Positions 26,052-35,228 of a stretch of DNA of 64,000 nucleotides are shown one piece after another; the first letter of the stretch is position 1, and the number at the start of each line of letters is the position of its first letter. The stretch covers positions 1-64,000 of the forward strand of contig NZ_BAAADE010000006.1 in assembly GCF_039522165.1 (NCBI RefSeq), written 5' to 3'. The notes below the pieces were generated by a model that saw only the letters and a list, made by a program, of their open reading frames with translations, did no database searches and was not told the DNA's origin. Source of the DNA: Paenochrobactrum glaciei (GTDB lineage Bacteria > Pseudomonadota > Alphaproteobacteria > Rhizobiales > Rhizobiaceae). The position numbers and the translations under genes were made by a program.

Positions 26052-27728
26052 ATGGCCGCGACACCTGAAATTCCATTTTCCAGCACACAACTTGCACAGC
26101 GTGTCGGTGATTTCGATACCATTGTGCAAGCCCTAGATTATGCAGCTCAAGGCACAACCGGCCTTTGTTTTTATGATTCAAAAGGCATATTGCAACAGAC
26201 TGCTTCATATCAGAACTTGCGTGAAAGGGCACGATGTGCAGGCCGAAAACTCAACGGACTTGGCTTAAAACGCGGTGACCGTGTCGCGATCATCGCCGAT
26301 ACATGTGCGGAATTTTTTACCCTTTTTTATGGCTGCCAATATGCAGGGCTGATTGCCTGCCCGCTCCCCCTTACGATCTATTTAGGCGGAAAATCAGCCT
26401 ATATCACCCGCATTGCAGGCTTGCTCAAAGCAGCCGATGCCAGACTTTTATGCCTGCCTGATGCTTTGGACGCATTAAAAGCAGAATTTGCTACAGTTTC
26501 ACCTGTGCAAAGCCTATGTTTTTCAGAAATAGAGAGCCTGAAAGAGCACCAAGACGCTGAACCATTAGGCGCTAATGAGCAAGCCTATATCCAGTTTTCA
26601 TCCGGCTCCACCAGTGAGCCAAAAGGCATCATGATTTCGCAACACGCGATCTCGCATAATGCCCGCGCTATTTTGCGTGAATGTATCCGCATTTCGCCGG
26701 AAGATCGCGCCTTTTCATGGTTGCCGCTTTATCATGATATGGGGCTTGTCGGTTTTTCCATCGCGCCGCTTTTTGCGCAAACAACGGTTGATTATATCTC
26801 ACCGACAAGCTTTGCCCGCAGGCCGCTTTTATGGCTGCAATTAATAGCACAAAACCAATGCAGCATCACTTATGCGCCGGTATTTGGCTACAAGCTTGCC
26901 GCATCCCGCTTCAAACAACAAGAAAACCAGTTTGATCTCTCAAAAATTAAAGTCGCCGGTATTGGCGGCGATATGATCCATGCTGATCAATTGGAATTAT
27001 TCAGCCAGACATTCGCACCAACAGGTTTCAACAGCCAGAGTTTTACGCCCAGTTATGGCATGGCTGAATCCACCCTGCTCGTTGCCTATCGCCATGGCAT
27101 TAAAACCGACCAGATCAACAAAGATGCCTTGGAAAAAGATCAGATTGCTGTGCCGGATCAAAATCCCGTCACCAGCCTTACTTTGACGATCTGCGGTCAT
27201 GCCTTACAAAATCACAAGCTCTTTGTTGGTGATGCAAATGGCACACCAAAAGCAGAGCGACATATCGGCCATATTTACATTGCGGGGCCAAGCCTGTTGT
27301 CAGGCTATTGTAATAGTGAGGCGGATTCAGGCGATTATCTCGATACTGGCGACATGGGTTATCTGTGCGCGGGAGAGATTGTTATTACCGGTCGATATAA
27401 GGATATGATTGCCATTAATGGTCGTAATATCTGGCCGCAAGATATTGAAAATACTGTCAACCGCCTCGAAGGCTTAAGCAATGCCCGTGTTGCATGTTTT
27501 TCGGCCAATGAAAATGGTCAGGAAACCGTTATCATTCTGGTTGAAAGTGTCCTTACCGACCAAAACGCAAGCGATGAGTTGATTGCTCGTATTAAAGCAG
27601 CGATTAATGCCAGTGAAGGGATTTCAACCAAAATTCAGCTGATACCGCTCAAGACATTGGAATATACATCATCGGGCAAGCTTTCGCGCGCTCGTGCGCG
27701 TCAGTTTTATCTCTCGCAAGGGCGGTAA
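26052..27728 (+). CDS. Fatty acyl-AMP ligase (FAAL)
   Basis: A 558-residue adenylate-forming enzyme of the FAAL group. It activates fatty acids as acyl-adenylates and passes them to a carrier protein rather than to CoA. Motifs include FSSGSTSEPKGIMIS (near 182-196), LPLYHDMGLVG, PSYGMAEST (near 334) and YLDTGDMGYL (near 429). C-terminal SSGKLSR has the catalytic lysine near 542. The LPLYHDMGLVG and SYGMAESTLLV wording separates it from acyl-CoA synthetases. It is the last gene of the six-gene operon, 8 bp after the SDR, and the carrier at 23704 is its probable acceptor. Confidence 0.9.
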   Translation: MAATPEIPFSSTQLAQRVGDFDTIVQALDYAAQGTTGLCFYDSKGILQQTASYQNLRERARCAGRKLNGLGLKRGDRVAIIADTCAEFFTLFYGCQYAGLIACPLPLTIYLGGKSAYITRIAGLLKAADARLLCLPDALDALKAEFATVSPVQSLCFSEIESLKEHQDAEPLGANEQAYIQFSSGSTSEPKGIMISQHAISHNARAILRECIRISPEDRAFSWLPLYHDMGLVGFSIAPLFAQTTVDYISPTSFARRPLLWLQLIAQNQCSITYAPVFGYKLAASRFKQQENQFDLSKIKVAGIGGDMIHADQLELFSQTFAPTGFNSQSFTPSYGMAESTLLVAYRHGIKTDQINKDALEKDQIAVPDQNPVTSLTLTICGHALQNHKLFVGDANGTPKAERHIGHIYIAGPSLLSGYCNSEADSGDYLDTGDMGYLCAGEIVITGRYKDMIAINGRNIWPQDIENTVNRLEGLSNARVACFSANENGQETVIILVESVLTDQNASDELIARIKAAINASEGISTKIQLIPLKTLEYTSSGKLSRARARQFYLSQGR

Positions 27729-27831
27729 GTGCTTAAAAGTATGGTGCGCCATTTATATGGATTGCTTCCTTAGAGATATTTGTGCTGTATCAGCTTAAAT
27801 TTATTCTAAGCACTTATATTGGATGACGTTC

Positions 27832-28041
27832 ATGTCCACTAAACTTTCAGCTCTTGAAGCTGCCTCCAAATATCTCTCGCCGGACGACAAGGCAGAATAT
27901 TTAAAAATCAAACGGACAATGGAAGCCTCCGGTGCCTCACGCTCAAAAATTGAAGAGCGCCTGCACAACTTCATCTGGGAAATCATTGAATCCGATGATG
28001 ACGACTATGAAGATGATGAAAACATCGACGACGACAAGTAA
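27832..28041 (+). CDS. Small acidic-tailed protein of unknown function
   Basis: A 69-residue soluble protein that I do not recognise. The first 50 residues look helical and charged. The last 20 are almost all Asp/Glu. The ATG at 27832 is preferred over one 9 nt upstream because GGA is better spaced to it. It lies 37 bp before a cytochrome c gene on the same strand and 103 bp after the FAAL gene. The acidic tail could bind cations or a basic partner. Confidence 0.65.
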   Translation: MSTKLSALEAASKYLSPDDKAEYLKIKRTMEASGASRSKIEERLHNFIWEIIESDDDDYEDDENIDDDK

Positions 28042-28078
28042 ACACCTTGTTAAGCAAAAGGTTTTACACATAAACGCC

Positions 28079-28405
28079 ATGATCAAAACACTTGTGACCA
28101 CTTCTGTTTTTTCTGCTCTTATCAGCCTCGCTTCTGCGGCATATGCTGATGAGCAGATCGATTACGGCAAAAAAATCGTTGAAACAAACTGTTCCGGTTG
28201 TCACGCAATCGGCACAGATGACAAGAGCACCCATAAGGATGCACCTCCTTTCCGCACGCTTTCCAAGCGTTATCCGATTGACGCCTTGGCAGAAGCATTT
28301 GCCGAAGGCATTTATGCCGGCCATCCGGACATGCCGGAATTTGAAGCATCACCAGAACAAATCGATGCTATTCTGGCTTATATGAGCAGCATTCAGCAAA
28401 AATAA
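28079..28405 (+). CDS. Small periplasmic c-type cytochrome
   Basis: A 108-residue class I cytochrome c. A signal peptide (MIKTLVTTSVFSALISLASA, cleavage near AYA) is followed by the heme site CSGCH at residues 38-42. A methionine in HPDMPEF is a suitable axial ligand. Length is typical of a monoheme periplasmic electron carrier. The ATG at 28079 is chosen because it gives a clean signal peptide. The redox partner is unknown; no oxidase or dehydrogenase gene adjoins it. Confidence 0.88.
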   Translation: MIKTLVTTSVFSALISLASAAYADEQIDYGKKIVETNCSGCHAIGTDDKSTHKDAPPFRTLSKRYPIDALAEAFAEGIYAGHPDMPEFEASPEQIDAILAYMSSIQQK

Positions 28406-28407
28406 TC

Positions 28408-28440
28408 AAAACGGGCGCGGCATTAGCTGGCGCCCGTTTT
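28408..28440. terminator. Bidirectional terminator between cytochrome c and btuD
   Basis: The perfect 11-bp stem AAAACGGGCGC/GCGCCCGTTTT (28408-28418 with 28430-28440) has an A-run on one side and a T-run on the other. It serves the convergent cytochrome c and btuD genes. Confidence 0.9.
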
Positions 28441-28442
28441 AA

Positions 28443-29216
28443 TTAACTCTGAACGACGGTTTCCGGCTGGATGTAAATCCGACCGCCTTTATGGCTGATA
28501 TCAGCCTCAATTTTATAAACATTGCGCAAATTCTCCGCTGTCAGCACCACTTGCGGTGTGCCGTCAGCAATAATGCGTCCTTTTTCCAGCATGATCAGCC
28601 GCGTGCAGCGATGCGCAGATAATGACAGATCGTGCAAAGAAGCAATGACCGTTTTGCCCGTCTGAGCCAGATCAGCAAAACATTGCATCAGGCTCAACTG
28701 ATGCGCCGGATCAAGGCCGGAAACCGGTTCATCCGCCAAGATCAGTGGTGATCCTTGCGCCAATAAACGTGCAATCAAGACACGGGCTTTTTCACCGCCA
28801 GACAATTCCTGCACCGATTTCTTGGCAAATTTAGCCACATCCATCTGCACCATGGCTTTAGCGATCACATCATGATCAATCTCGCTTAACGAAGCAAAAG
28901 CCGAACGCTGCATCTGACGGCCAAGACCAACAATTGTTTCCACCGAAACAGGCCATGCTACATCACGTTCTTGCGGCAGATAAGAAAGCCATTTTGCCCG
29001 CTCATGATGTGTCATTTTAACGGTCGGCACATCGTCGATCATCACCTCACCACGATAAGCGATGAAGTTCATGATCGCCCGTAAAAGCGTGGTTTTCCCT
29101 GCACCGTTGGGGCCAATCAGACCGATAAATTCACCTGACTGCGCTTCAAAACTGATCTGGTTTAAAATGTTTTCGCCACGCAGAGAAACGGATAAGTCGC
29201 GTACGTTCAGGGTCAC
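28443..29216 (-). CDS. btuD: Vitamin B12 ABC transporter ATPase
   Basis: A 257-residue cytoplasmic ABC ATPase of the FecE/BtuD group. Walker A is GPNGAGKTTLL, the signature is LSGGEKARVLIARLLAQG, and Walker B is in LILADEP. It is the last gene of the riboswitch-led operon and overlaps btuC by ATGA. The B12 assignment comes from the upstream cobalamin riboswitch and the BtuB-type receptor, because the ATPase alone could equally serve iron or heme. Confidence 0.9.
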   Translation of the reverse strand: MTLNVRDLSVSLRGENILNQISFEAQSGEFIGLIGPNGAGKTTLLRAIMNFIAYRGEVMIDDVPTVKMTHHERAKWLSYLPQERDVAWPVSVETIVGLGRQMQRSAFASLSEIDHDVIAKAMVQMDVAKFAKKSVQELSGGEKARVLIARLLAQGSPLILADEPVSGLDPAHQLSLMQCFADLAQTGKTVIASLHDLSLSAHRCTRLIMLEKGRIIADGTPQVVLTAENLRNVYKIEADISHKGGRIYIQPETVVQS

Positions 29217-30214
29217 AGCATTTTCCTTCTGTAGCGCAGAACCAGCCAGAGGAAAAACGGCGCACCCACCAAAGCCGTTAAAACCCCTAATTTCAAATCA
29301 CGCGATGGCGCAATGATCCGCACCGCAATATCAGCCATTAAAAGCACTGCCGCACCACCCAGCGCACTGACTGGCAACAAGCGAGATGGTTGCGCCCCAA
29401 CAAGCGGGCGCAAAATATGCGGCACGATCAAACCAACAAAACCAATAGCGCCGGAGATAGCTGTTGCGGCACCAACCGCCGCCGCAGTGCCGGTAATGGC
29501 AAAAATTTGCACGCGTTTTAAATTAACGCCCATACTAACGGCTGTTTCTGTGCCAAGGGTCAGGGCATCCAGTGCCCGCCCGAGCGAGAACAACATCACC
29601 GCGCCAACCAGAATAAAGGGTGCGGCCAGCATCACATGTAACATAGAACGATCAGCCAACGAACCCAGCAACCAGAAAACAATTTCCATCGCCGCATAAG
29701 GATTGGGTGACAGATTAAGTGCCAGCGATGTCATGGCTGCCGCGAGCGAAGACAAAGCAACCCCTGCCAAAATAACGGTTAATGTGCCACCATGGCGGCC
29801 AGCCAAAGTTTGCACAATCAATACGGAAGCAAAGGCGCCAGTCAAAGCAAGCAATGGCAGCGCCAGCGGAAAGAGTGTCGAAAGACCGGTATAAATAGCA
29901 ATCACCGCGCCAAGCGATGCAGACGCACTGACACCAAGTAAGCCCGGCTCTGCCAGTGGATTGCGTAAATAACCTTGCAATACGGCACCCGATAACCCCA
30001 GAGCACCACCAACCAGAAGCCCTAAAATAGCACGCGGCAAACGGATTTCCCGCATCACCAGCACAACGGCATCGCCTTGTCCGGTTACCAGCGCATGAAG
30101 ACTATCATAAGCACCGAGAGCTGCGGGGCCGATCAGCAAAGACAGCATAAAAAGCAAAGCCACCAAGATGGCCAGCCCTGCACATAACCAGTGGTAGCGC
30201 CGTGTTTCACTCAT
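29213..30214 (-). CDS. btuC: Vitamin B12 ABC transporter permease
   Basis: A FecCD-family inner-membrane permease of 333 residues with about ten hydrophobic segments. Family motifs include LRLPRAILGLLVGGALGLSGAVLQGYLRNPLAEPGLLG near residues 55-95 and GFVGLIVPHILRPLVG. The ATG at 30214 is preferred over an in-frame TTG 6 nt upstream. It overlaps the end of btuF by 8 nt. Together with btuF and btuD it forms a complete inner-membrane importer. Confidence 0.9.
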   Translation of the reverse strand: MSETRRYHWLCAGLAILVALLFMLSLLIGPAALGAYDSLHALVTGQGDAVVLVMREIRLPRAILGLLVGGALGLSGAVLQGYLRNPLAEPGLLGVSASASLGAVIAIYTGLSTLFPLALPLLALTGAFASVLIVQTLAGRHGGTLTVILAGVALSSLAAAMTSLALNLSPNPYAAMEIVFWLLGSLADRSMLHVMLAAPFILVGAVMLFSLGRALDALTLGTETAVSMGVNLKRVQIFAITGTAAAVGAATAISGAIGFVGLIVPHILRPLVGAQPSRLLPVSALGGAAVLLMADIAVRIIAPSRDLKLGVLTALVGAPFFLWLVLRYRRKML

Positions 30215-31085
30215 GTGCAATATCCGATAAAATTTTCACTGCTTCCACCGTAAATGGCCCGCCGCACACGGTCAGACTATCAGGCAAAGTTACAGAAACT
30301 GCCTGTTTTTTAATGGCCTGCAAAGCAGGATGTTCATAATTTTGATAAGCTAAAGCTGCACCCTCATAACGCTCGCCCATCAATAAATAATCAGGCTGAT
30401 GCATCACCAATAATTCAAGCGGCATCTGACCATATCCGCTTAACGATAACTTGTCGGCCAGATTGGTAAATCCTGCATGACGCACCACCGTATCCATCAA
30501 ACTGCCACGTCCTGACGTATAATTATTGGCATAGTAAAGCGCGATTGTACGTGCACGCTTTTTCACATCAACCTCAGCCAAGCCTTGATCAATCTCTGCA
30601 ATCAGAGCCTCAGCTCTTTGTGGCTGTTCCAGCAGATCACCAATGCGCTTAATATTGGCGCGAATATCATCGAAAGTGGATGCAGGGCGAAACTCTTCGA
30701 CCTGAAAACCCAGTCGGCGCAACAAATCAACCGTCGCACGCGCTGTAAAACTGCCCGCTAAAACCAGATCGGGCTTTTGCAGAAATATTTCTTCCGCACG
30801 CCCGTGATTAAGTGGATAAGTGGCAGCTTTTTCAAAAAGATATGAGGTTTTATGATCCAATGACAAATATGAGATCGAGGTTAGCTGTTCTTTATCTGCC
30901 AGCAACATTGCCAGCTGATCCGTACACACATTAATGGATGCAACTTTTGGCGCGCTTTGTGCAGGGGCAGTGCTACCAAACAAAGCCAATAAAAACGCAC
31001 CGACCAGCGATGCGCTTTTGCAAAATTCATGACCGGCACGGGATGCACCGGTCAGTTTGCCAATATATGAAAGTACAGTGCGCAA
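30207..31085 (-). CDS. btuF: Vitamin B12 periplasmic binding protein
   Basis: A class III (FecB/BtuF) binding protein of about 292 residues. The export signal lies at about residues 25-45 (SLVGAFLLALFGSTAPAQSA), and the mature part begins PKVASINVCTDQLAMLLA. Helical-backbone features LVLAGSFTARATVDLLRRLG and YGQMPLELLVMHQPDYLLMG are typical. The proposed start is a TTG at 31085 with only GAAAGA upstream. No better in-frame ATG exists before the signal sequence, so the start is uncertain. The gene lies 44 bp after btuB. Confidence 0.85.
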   Translation of the reverse strand: MRTVLSYIGKLTGASRAGHEFCKSASLVGAFLLALFGSTAPAQSAPKVASINVCTDQLAMLLADKEQLTSISYLSLDHKTSYLFEKAATYPLNHGRAEEIFLQKPDLVLAGSFTARATVDLLRRLGFQVEEFRPASTFDDIRANIKRIGDLLEQPQRAEALIAEIDQGLAEVDVKKRARTIALYYANNYTSGRGSLMDTVVRHAGFTNLADKLSLSGYGQMPLELLVMHQPDYLLMGERYEGAALAYQNYEHPALQAIKKQAVSVTLPDSLTVCGGPFTVEAVKILSDIAHE

Positions 31086-31129
31086 ATTACGATGTCTTTC
31101 TGCACTCTTTGATGAAGGTCTGCGATCAA

Positions 31130-33028
31130 TTAAAACGAACGGGTAAAGCCCAGGCTCATGGTTCGGCCTGGCATACGATAGCCTTTTGCTGTTTCATATT
31201 GTTTGTCAAAGATATTCTCTACAGAGAACTTGATCTGTGACTGCTGATCAAAAGCATAGAGCGCAACAAAATCCGCCGTAATATAACTATCAAGTTTATT
31301 TTTATTCGCTTCATCTGAATAACGTGACGAGCCGTAAAGAACGCGCGCAGTCAGATCAAGTTTCTCATCTGGGCGATAGCTAATCTCACCTGTAGCTTTA
31401 AACCGGTCACGGTTGGGCAGATAATTACCGTAATTTGCATCACTTCTGTTGATCGGATCCCGCAGATCTATACTGGCTTTCACAGCCCATTCATCATTAA
31501 ACTGATGCGCGACAGTTGCTTCTACACCACGAATGCGCGCCTTTTGAATATTAAACGGATGCCATACATTCGTAACCGGATCTGGAGCCCATGCAATCTG
31601 ATCTTTAACATCATTTTGATAAAGTGCTAAATCAAAGCTTGTTTGCTGACTGGCCTGCCAGTTCAAACCAATTTCAAACGAACCGGATTTTTCTGCCTTG
31701 AGATCAGGATTACCGGAATATGGGTAATAGAGATCATTAAAGGTAGGAGCGCGGAAACCCGTCGCATAAGAGCTGCGCAAGATAAGATCCTGCACGACTT
31801 CATAACTCGCACCAATATTATAAGTAACCTTATCACCAAATTGCTGATTGTGGTCATAACGCAGACCTGCATCAATCAACAATCCAGCATAATCAATCGA
31901 ATATTGAGCGAAAAGAGCGCTCAAATTGCGGTGCGCTTCATCATAGGCATCACCACTAACCGAGCTGCCATTAATTTTTTCACGATAGAACTCACCACCA
32001 GCAACAATAATTTGCTGGGTTTTATCGGTATTGAATGCCTTTTGCGTGGAAGCAAAAATACCATAACGTTGTGTTTTAAACGTATCGCCATCGACTGAAG
32101 CGCGGAATTGTTTTGCTTTATCCAATGAGCTCGTCAGCTCAATGGTCGAGAACCAATCATCGCTATGATCGATACGTGTCCCAAAGCGGCCAGAGAAATT
32201 ATGCGTGTCGGCAGAGTCGGGCGCTGTTGTATTGTAGCCATCATAATGATTGCGACCACGGGTATAAAGCCCGTCAAGATAAACCCGTCCCCACTCGACA
32301 TCTTTGGCCAAAGACAGATTGACGCTTCCTTGTAGAAAACCGTCACGATCGTTTTCTGTTGGCGCTGTAGTAAAATCATAGCCTTGCGTACCAAGAATAC
32401 TGGCACCCAAACCATATTCAATGCCGTTTTCCGCTTTGCCGGAAATATTTCCGGAAGCAAAGCCGCCCCAAGGATGAGTCACGCCCGTTGTCCATGACCC
32501 GCAATAGGATTTGCCATTTTCACATGCACCACCCTGTTTGGTGATGATATTAATAATACCGCCCATCGCATCCGCACCATATTGTGCCGAATGCCCGCCT
32601 TTGGCGATTTCAATCCGCTCAATTGATGCCAATGGAATACTGGAAAGATTTGGTGTACCGGATGTGGCCGAACTCATACGCACACCATTGACCAGCACAA
32701 GGGTCTGGCTGGATGAAAACCCGCGCAAAGACACACCCGAAGTTGCCCCTTGCCCGCCATTGGCGGTCATGGTCACACCAGTATAGGTTTTCAGCAATGA
32801 TTGCAGATCGGGCGCTGCCGATTGTTCAATGTCTTTTTCGCCAATGACCGTTACGGAGGAAGTAGAGCGCTCCAAAGCACTGGCACGACGCAAAGGCGTT
32901 GTCACCGTAATGGTTTTTAAAACAATCTCGCCATTTTCATTCAGTGTCCCTTGTGCCTGAGCGCTCACAGAAAACACAGCCAATGCGCTCACAGCAACAC
33001 CACTGAGCAAAACAACTTTTCTAAACAT
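31130..33028 (-). CDS. btuB: TonB-dependent vitamin B12 outer-membrane receptor
   Basis: A 632-residue TonB-dependent channel. The signal peptide starts MFRKVVLLSGVAVSALAVF and is cleaved near SAQAQ. A TonB-box-like LKTITVTT precedes the plug, which contains SGVSLRGFSSSQTLVLVNGVR and HSAQYGADAMGGIINIITK. The barrel ends in Phe. The ATG at 33028 is preferred: GGGGAA lies 6 nt upstream and it starts the signal peptide, whereas an in-frame GTG 87 nt upstream would add an unsuitable leader. A cobalamin riboswitch lies 167 nt upstream, which decides the substrate. It is the first gene of btuBFCD. Confidence 0.93.
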   Translation of the reverse strand: MFRKVVLLSGVAVSALAVFSVSAQAQGTLNENGEIVLKTITVTTPLRRASALERSTSSVTVIGEKDIEQSAAPDLQSLLKTYTGVTMTANGGQGATSGVSLRGFSSSQTLVLVNGVRMSSATSGTPNLSSIPLASIERIEIAKGGHSAQYGADAMGGIINIITKQGGACENGKSYCGSWTTGVTHPWGGFASGNISGKAENGIEYGLGASILGTQGYDFTTAPTENDRDGFLQGSVNLSLAKDVEWGRVYLDGLYTRGRNHYDGYNTTAPDSADTHNFSGRFGTRIDHSDDWFSTIELTSSLDKAKQFRASVDGDTFKTQRYGIFASTQKAFNTDKTQQIIVAGGEFYREKINGSSVSGDAYDEAHRNLSALFAQYSIDYAGLLIDAGLRYDHNQQFGDKVTYNIGASYEVVQDLILRSSYATGFRAPTFNDLYYPYSGNPDLKAEKSGSFEIGLNWQASQQTSFDLALYQNDVKDQIAWAPDPVTNVWHPFNIQKARIRGVEATVAHQFNDEWAVKASIDLRDPINRSDANYGNYLPNRDRFKATGEISYRPDEKLDLTARVLYGSSRYSDEANKNKLDSYITADFVALYAFDQQSQIKFSVENIFDKQYETAKGYRMPGRTMSLGFTRSF

Positions 33029-33194
33029 GTACGTTCCCCAACAACGCTTGTGAAAAGCCGAACCGACCTTTCGAAATAACCAACCGGTTGTCAGGAAAAT
33101 TTCATCCGGACGCACGGCAACATTTGTTCAATGTCACCGCCACGGACGACCGCGCATGGACACACCCCGTATCCGTGCATGGGTGACCGGAAAA

Positions 33195-33410
33195 GGCAGG
33201 TCTCCTGACTTCCGGGTCTTCGCGCCTCTTTCACCTTCCCAATGGCTCAACGTCATCAGTGGTTTGAAATGCCAAAATTCTAGCATTTCAGGAAAGATCA
33301 CTCGCCGGTTACAGTTGCGGGGGCAGCCACGGAATAAGATTCTTCAAATCACAAGATTGAGAATCCGCACCGTGTTCCCTTTTCATCTGCTTTTTATAAG
33401 CAGAACCTGT
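33195..33410 (-). promoter_or_regulatory. Cobalamin (adenosylcobalamin) riboswitch
   Basis: On the minus strand all the conserved blocks of a B12 aptamer appear in order: GATGAAAAGGGAACACGG, then CCCCCGCAACTGTAA followed by CGGCGAG, then AAGGTG, and finally the B12 box GAAGTCAGGAGACCTGCC. The outer P1 helix is formed by ACAGGTTCTGC and the terminal ACCTGCC. The aptamer precedes btuB and should switch the operon off when B12 is plentiful. In the 166-nt leader downstream, GTCACC (minus strand at 33182-33187) can pair with GGTGAC (minus strand at 33133-33138), a possible part of the expression platform. Confidence 0.95.
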
Positions 33411-33588
33411 TCCATCTTCGGACGTAGCAAGCATAGCGCATAAATACAACACCCATAATTAACTAAAAATAAACCATGTTGCGTGCCTTTTAAAACAGTC
33501 TTCGCACATATTGTCTTAAGCGCCTTGCCGCCTGTGGCAAACTCACCTATTCCTAGTAAAAACGCGCATGAAAGAGGAGGCACCAGCC

Positions 33589-35226
33589 GTGCCGCAAAGA
33601 GCTTCGCCCCTTGCTCCGTTCCAGCACAAAACCTTCCGGGCCCTTTGGTCTGCGACGCTGGTTTCCAATCTTGGCGGGCTTATTCAGGCGGTGGGTGCCG
33701 GTTGGATGATGACAACCATCGCAACCTCCCAAGATATGGTTGCTTTGGTTCAAGCTTCCACCACTTTGCCTGTTATGGTGTTTTCTCTTGCAGCTGGTGC
33801 GCTGGCCGATAATTACGACCGCCGCCGCATTATGCTTACCGCGCAATCTTTGATGCTAATGGTGTCTTTAGCACTCGCGGTTTTTGCTTATTTTAATCTT
33901 CTGACCCCATGGCTGTTGTTAAGCTTTACCTTTCTGATCGGTTGTGGCGGCGCACTGCATAACCCTTCATGGCAGGCATCCATGGGCGATATTGTTCCGC
34001 GCGAAGATTTGCCCGCCGCCGTTGCGCTTAACAGTATGGGTTTCAACCTGATGCGTAGTGTTGGCCCGGCCATTGGCGGTTTAATTGTTGCTGCTGCCGG
34101 TGCGGCGATGGCCTTCATCATCAATGCTTTCAGCTATATTGCTTTGCTGCTTGCTCTATGGCGTTGGCAGCCGCCAAAATCGCAAAACACCTTGCCGCGA
34201 GAATCCTTTGGCCGTGCCATTGCCGCGGGTCTTCGTTATGTTTCAATGTCGCCAAATCTTTTAAAGGTTATGTTTCGCGGCTTTTTATTCGGTCTTTCCG
34301 GCATTGCCATTCTGGCGCTTTTGCCGATTGTCGCGCGTGACTTAGTTGCCGGTAACGCATTTACCTATGGCATGATGCTTGGTGCTTTCGGCCTTGGTGC
34401 AATTGGTGGAGCGATGCTCAGCGCACGCCTGCGCGAAGTGATGAGCAATGAATGGATCGTGCGTCTAGCATTTTTAATGTTTGCCGGAAGCTGCATTTGC
34501 TTAGGCCTCAGCACCCAATTTTGGCTGAGCTGGTTACTGCTTTTGCCTGCCGGTGTTTCATGGGTTCTTGCCCTGTCGCTGTTCAATGTCACTGTGCAGC
34601 TTTCAACCCCGCGCTGGGTGGTTGGCCGTGCCTTGGCACTTTATCAAACCGCAACATTCGGCGGCATGGCAACAGGCAGCTGGATATGGGGTTCTATCGC
34701 TGAATCTCACGGTGTTGACCTGTCGCTCATTATCGCAGGCATTGTGCTTATTGGTGGTGCTGCGGTTGGCCTGATGTTCAAACTGCCGGAATTTGATGCT
34801 CTCAATCTTGATCCGCTCAACCGTTTCAACGAGCCGGAACTCAAACTCGACATCCGTTCCCGTAGCGGCCCGATTATGATTATGATCGACTATAAAATCG
34901 ATCAGGACGACGTCACCCAGTTTTTAAGTCTGATGGCCGACAGACGCCGTGTGCGTATTCGCGATGGTGCCCAGCAATGGGCCTTGTTACGCGATTTGGA
35001 ACACCCGGAAACATGGACTGAAAGCTACCATGTGCCGACATGGGTGGAATATGTGCGCCATAACCAACGCCGCACACAAGCGGATGCTGAAATTTGGGAA
35101 CGTTTGAAAGCCCTGCATCGCGGAGAAAAGCCTCCGGTTGTGCATCGTATGATCGAGCGCCAAACAGTCACGCCCCATGATGATATGCCGCTAAAGCCGC
35201 ATACGGATGATCACGCGATTGTTTAG
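33589..35226 (+). CDS. MFS exporter with C-terminal soluble domain (MFS_3 type)
   Basis: A 545-residue major facilitator of the EntS/MFS_3 group. About twelve membrane segments run to residue ~415, with the loop motif GALADNYDRRRIM between TM2 and TM3 and RSVGPAIGGLIVAA further on. A soluble C-terminal extension of about 125 residues begins near KLDIRSRSGPIMIMI and resembles a small alpha/beta monooxygenase-like fold. The GTG at 33589 is preferred: AGGAGG ends 8 nt upstream. An in-frame ATG at 33568 would put that ribosome site inside the gene. The amidase gene follows by 2 bp. The exported substrate is unknown; nearness to B12 uptake does not establish one. Confidence 0.85.
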   Translation: MPQRASPLAPFQHKTFRALWSATLVSNLGGLIQAVGAGWMMTTIATSQDMVALVQASTTLPVMVFSLAAGALADNYDRRRIMLTAQSLMLMVSLALAVFAYFNLLTPWLLLSFTFLIGCGGALHNPSWQASMGDIVPREDLPAAVALNSMGFNLMRSVGPAIGGLIVAAAGAAMAFIINAFSYIALLLALWRWQPPKSQNTLPRESFGRAIAAGLRYVSMSPNLLKVMFRGFLFGLSGIAILALLPIVARDLVAGNAFTYGMMLGAFGLGAIGGAMLSARLREVMSNEWIVRLAFLMFAGSCICLGLSTQFWLSWLLLLPAGVSWVLALSLFNVTVQLSTPRWVVGRALALYQTATFGGMATGSWIWGSIAESHGVDLSLIIAGIVLIGGAAVGLMFKLPEFDALNLDPLNRFNEPELKLDIRSRSGPIMIMIDYKIDQDDVTQFLSLMADRRRVRIRDGAQQWALLRDLEHPETWTESYHVPTWVEYVRHNQRRTQADAEIWERLKALHRGEKPPVVHRMIERQTVTPHDDMPLKPHTDDHAIV

Positions 35227-35228
35227 CC

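Noticed and set aside
27727..27816. Inverted repeat AAGTGCTTA...TAAGCACTT between the FAAL and small-protein genes
   Set aside because: Arms are about 70 nt apart with no T-run; could be chance in AT-rich DNA and not a clear terminator.
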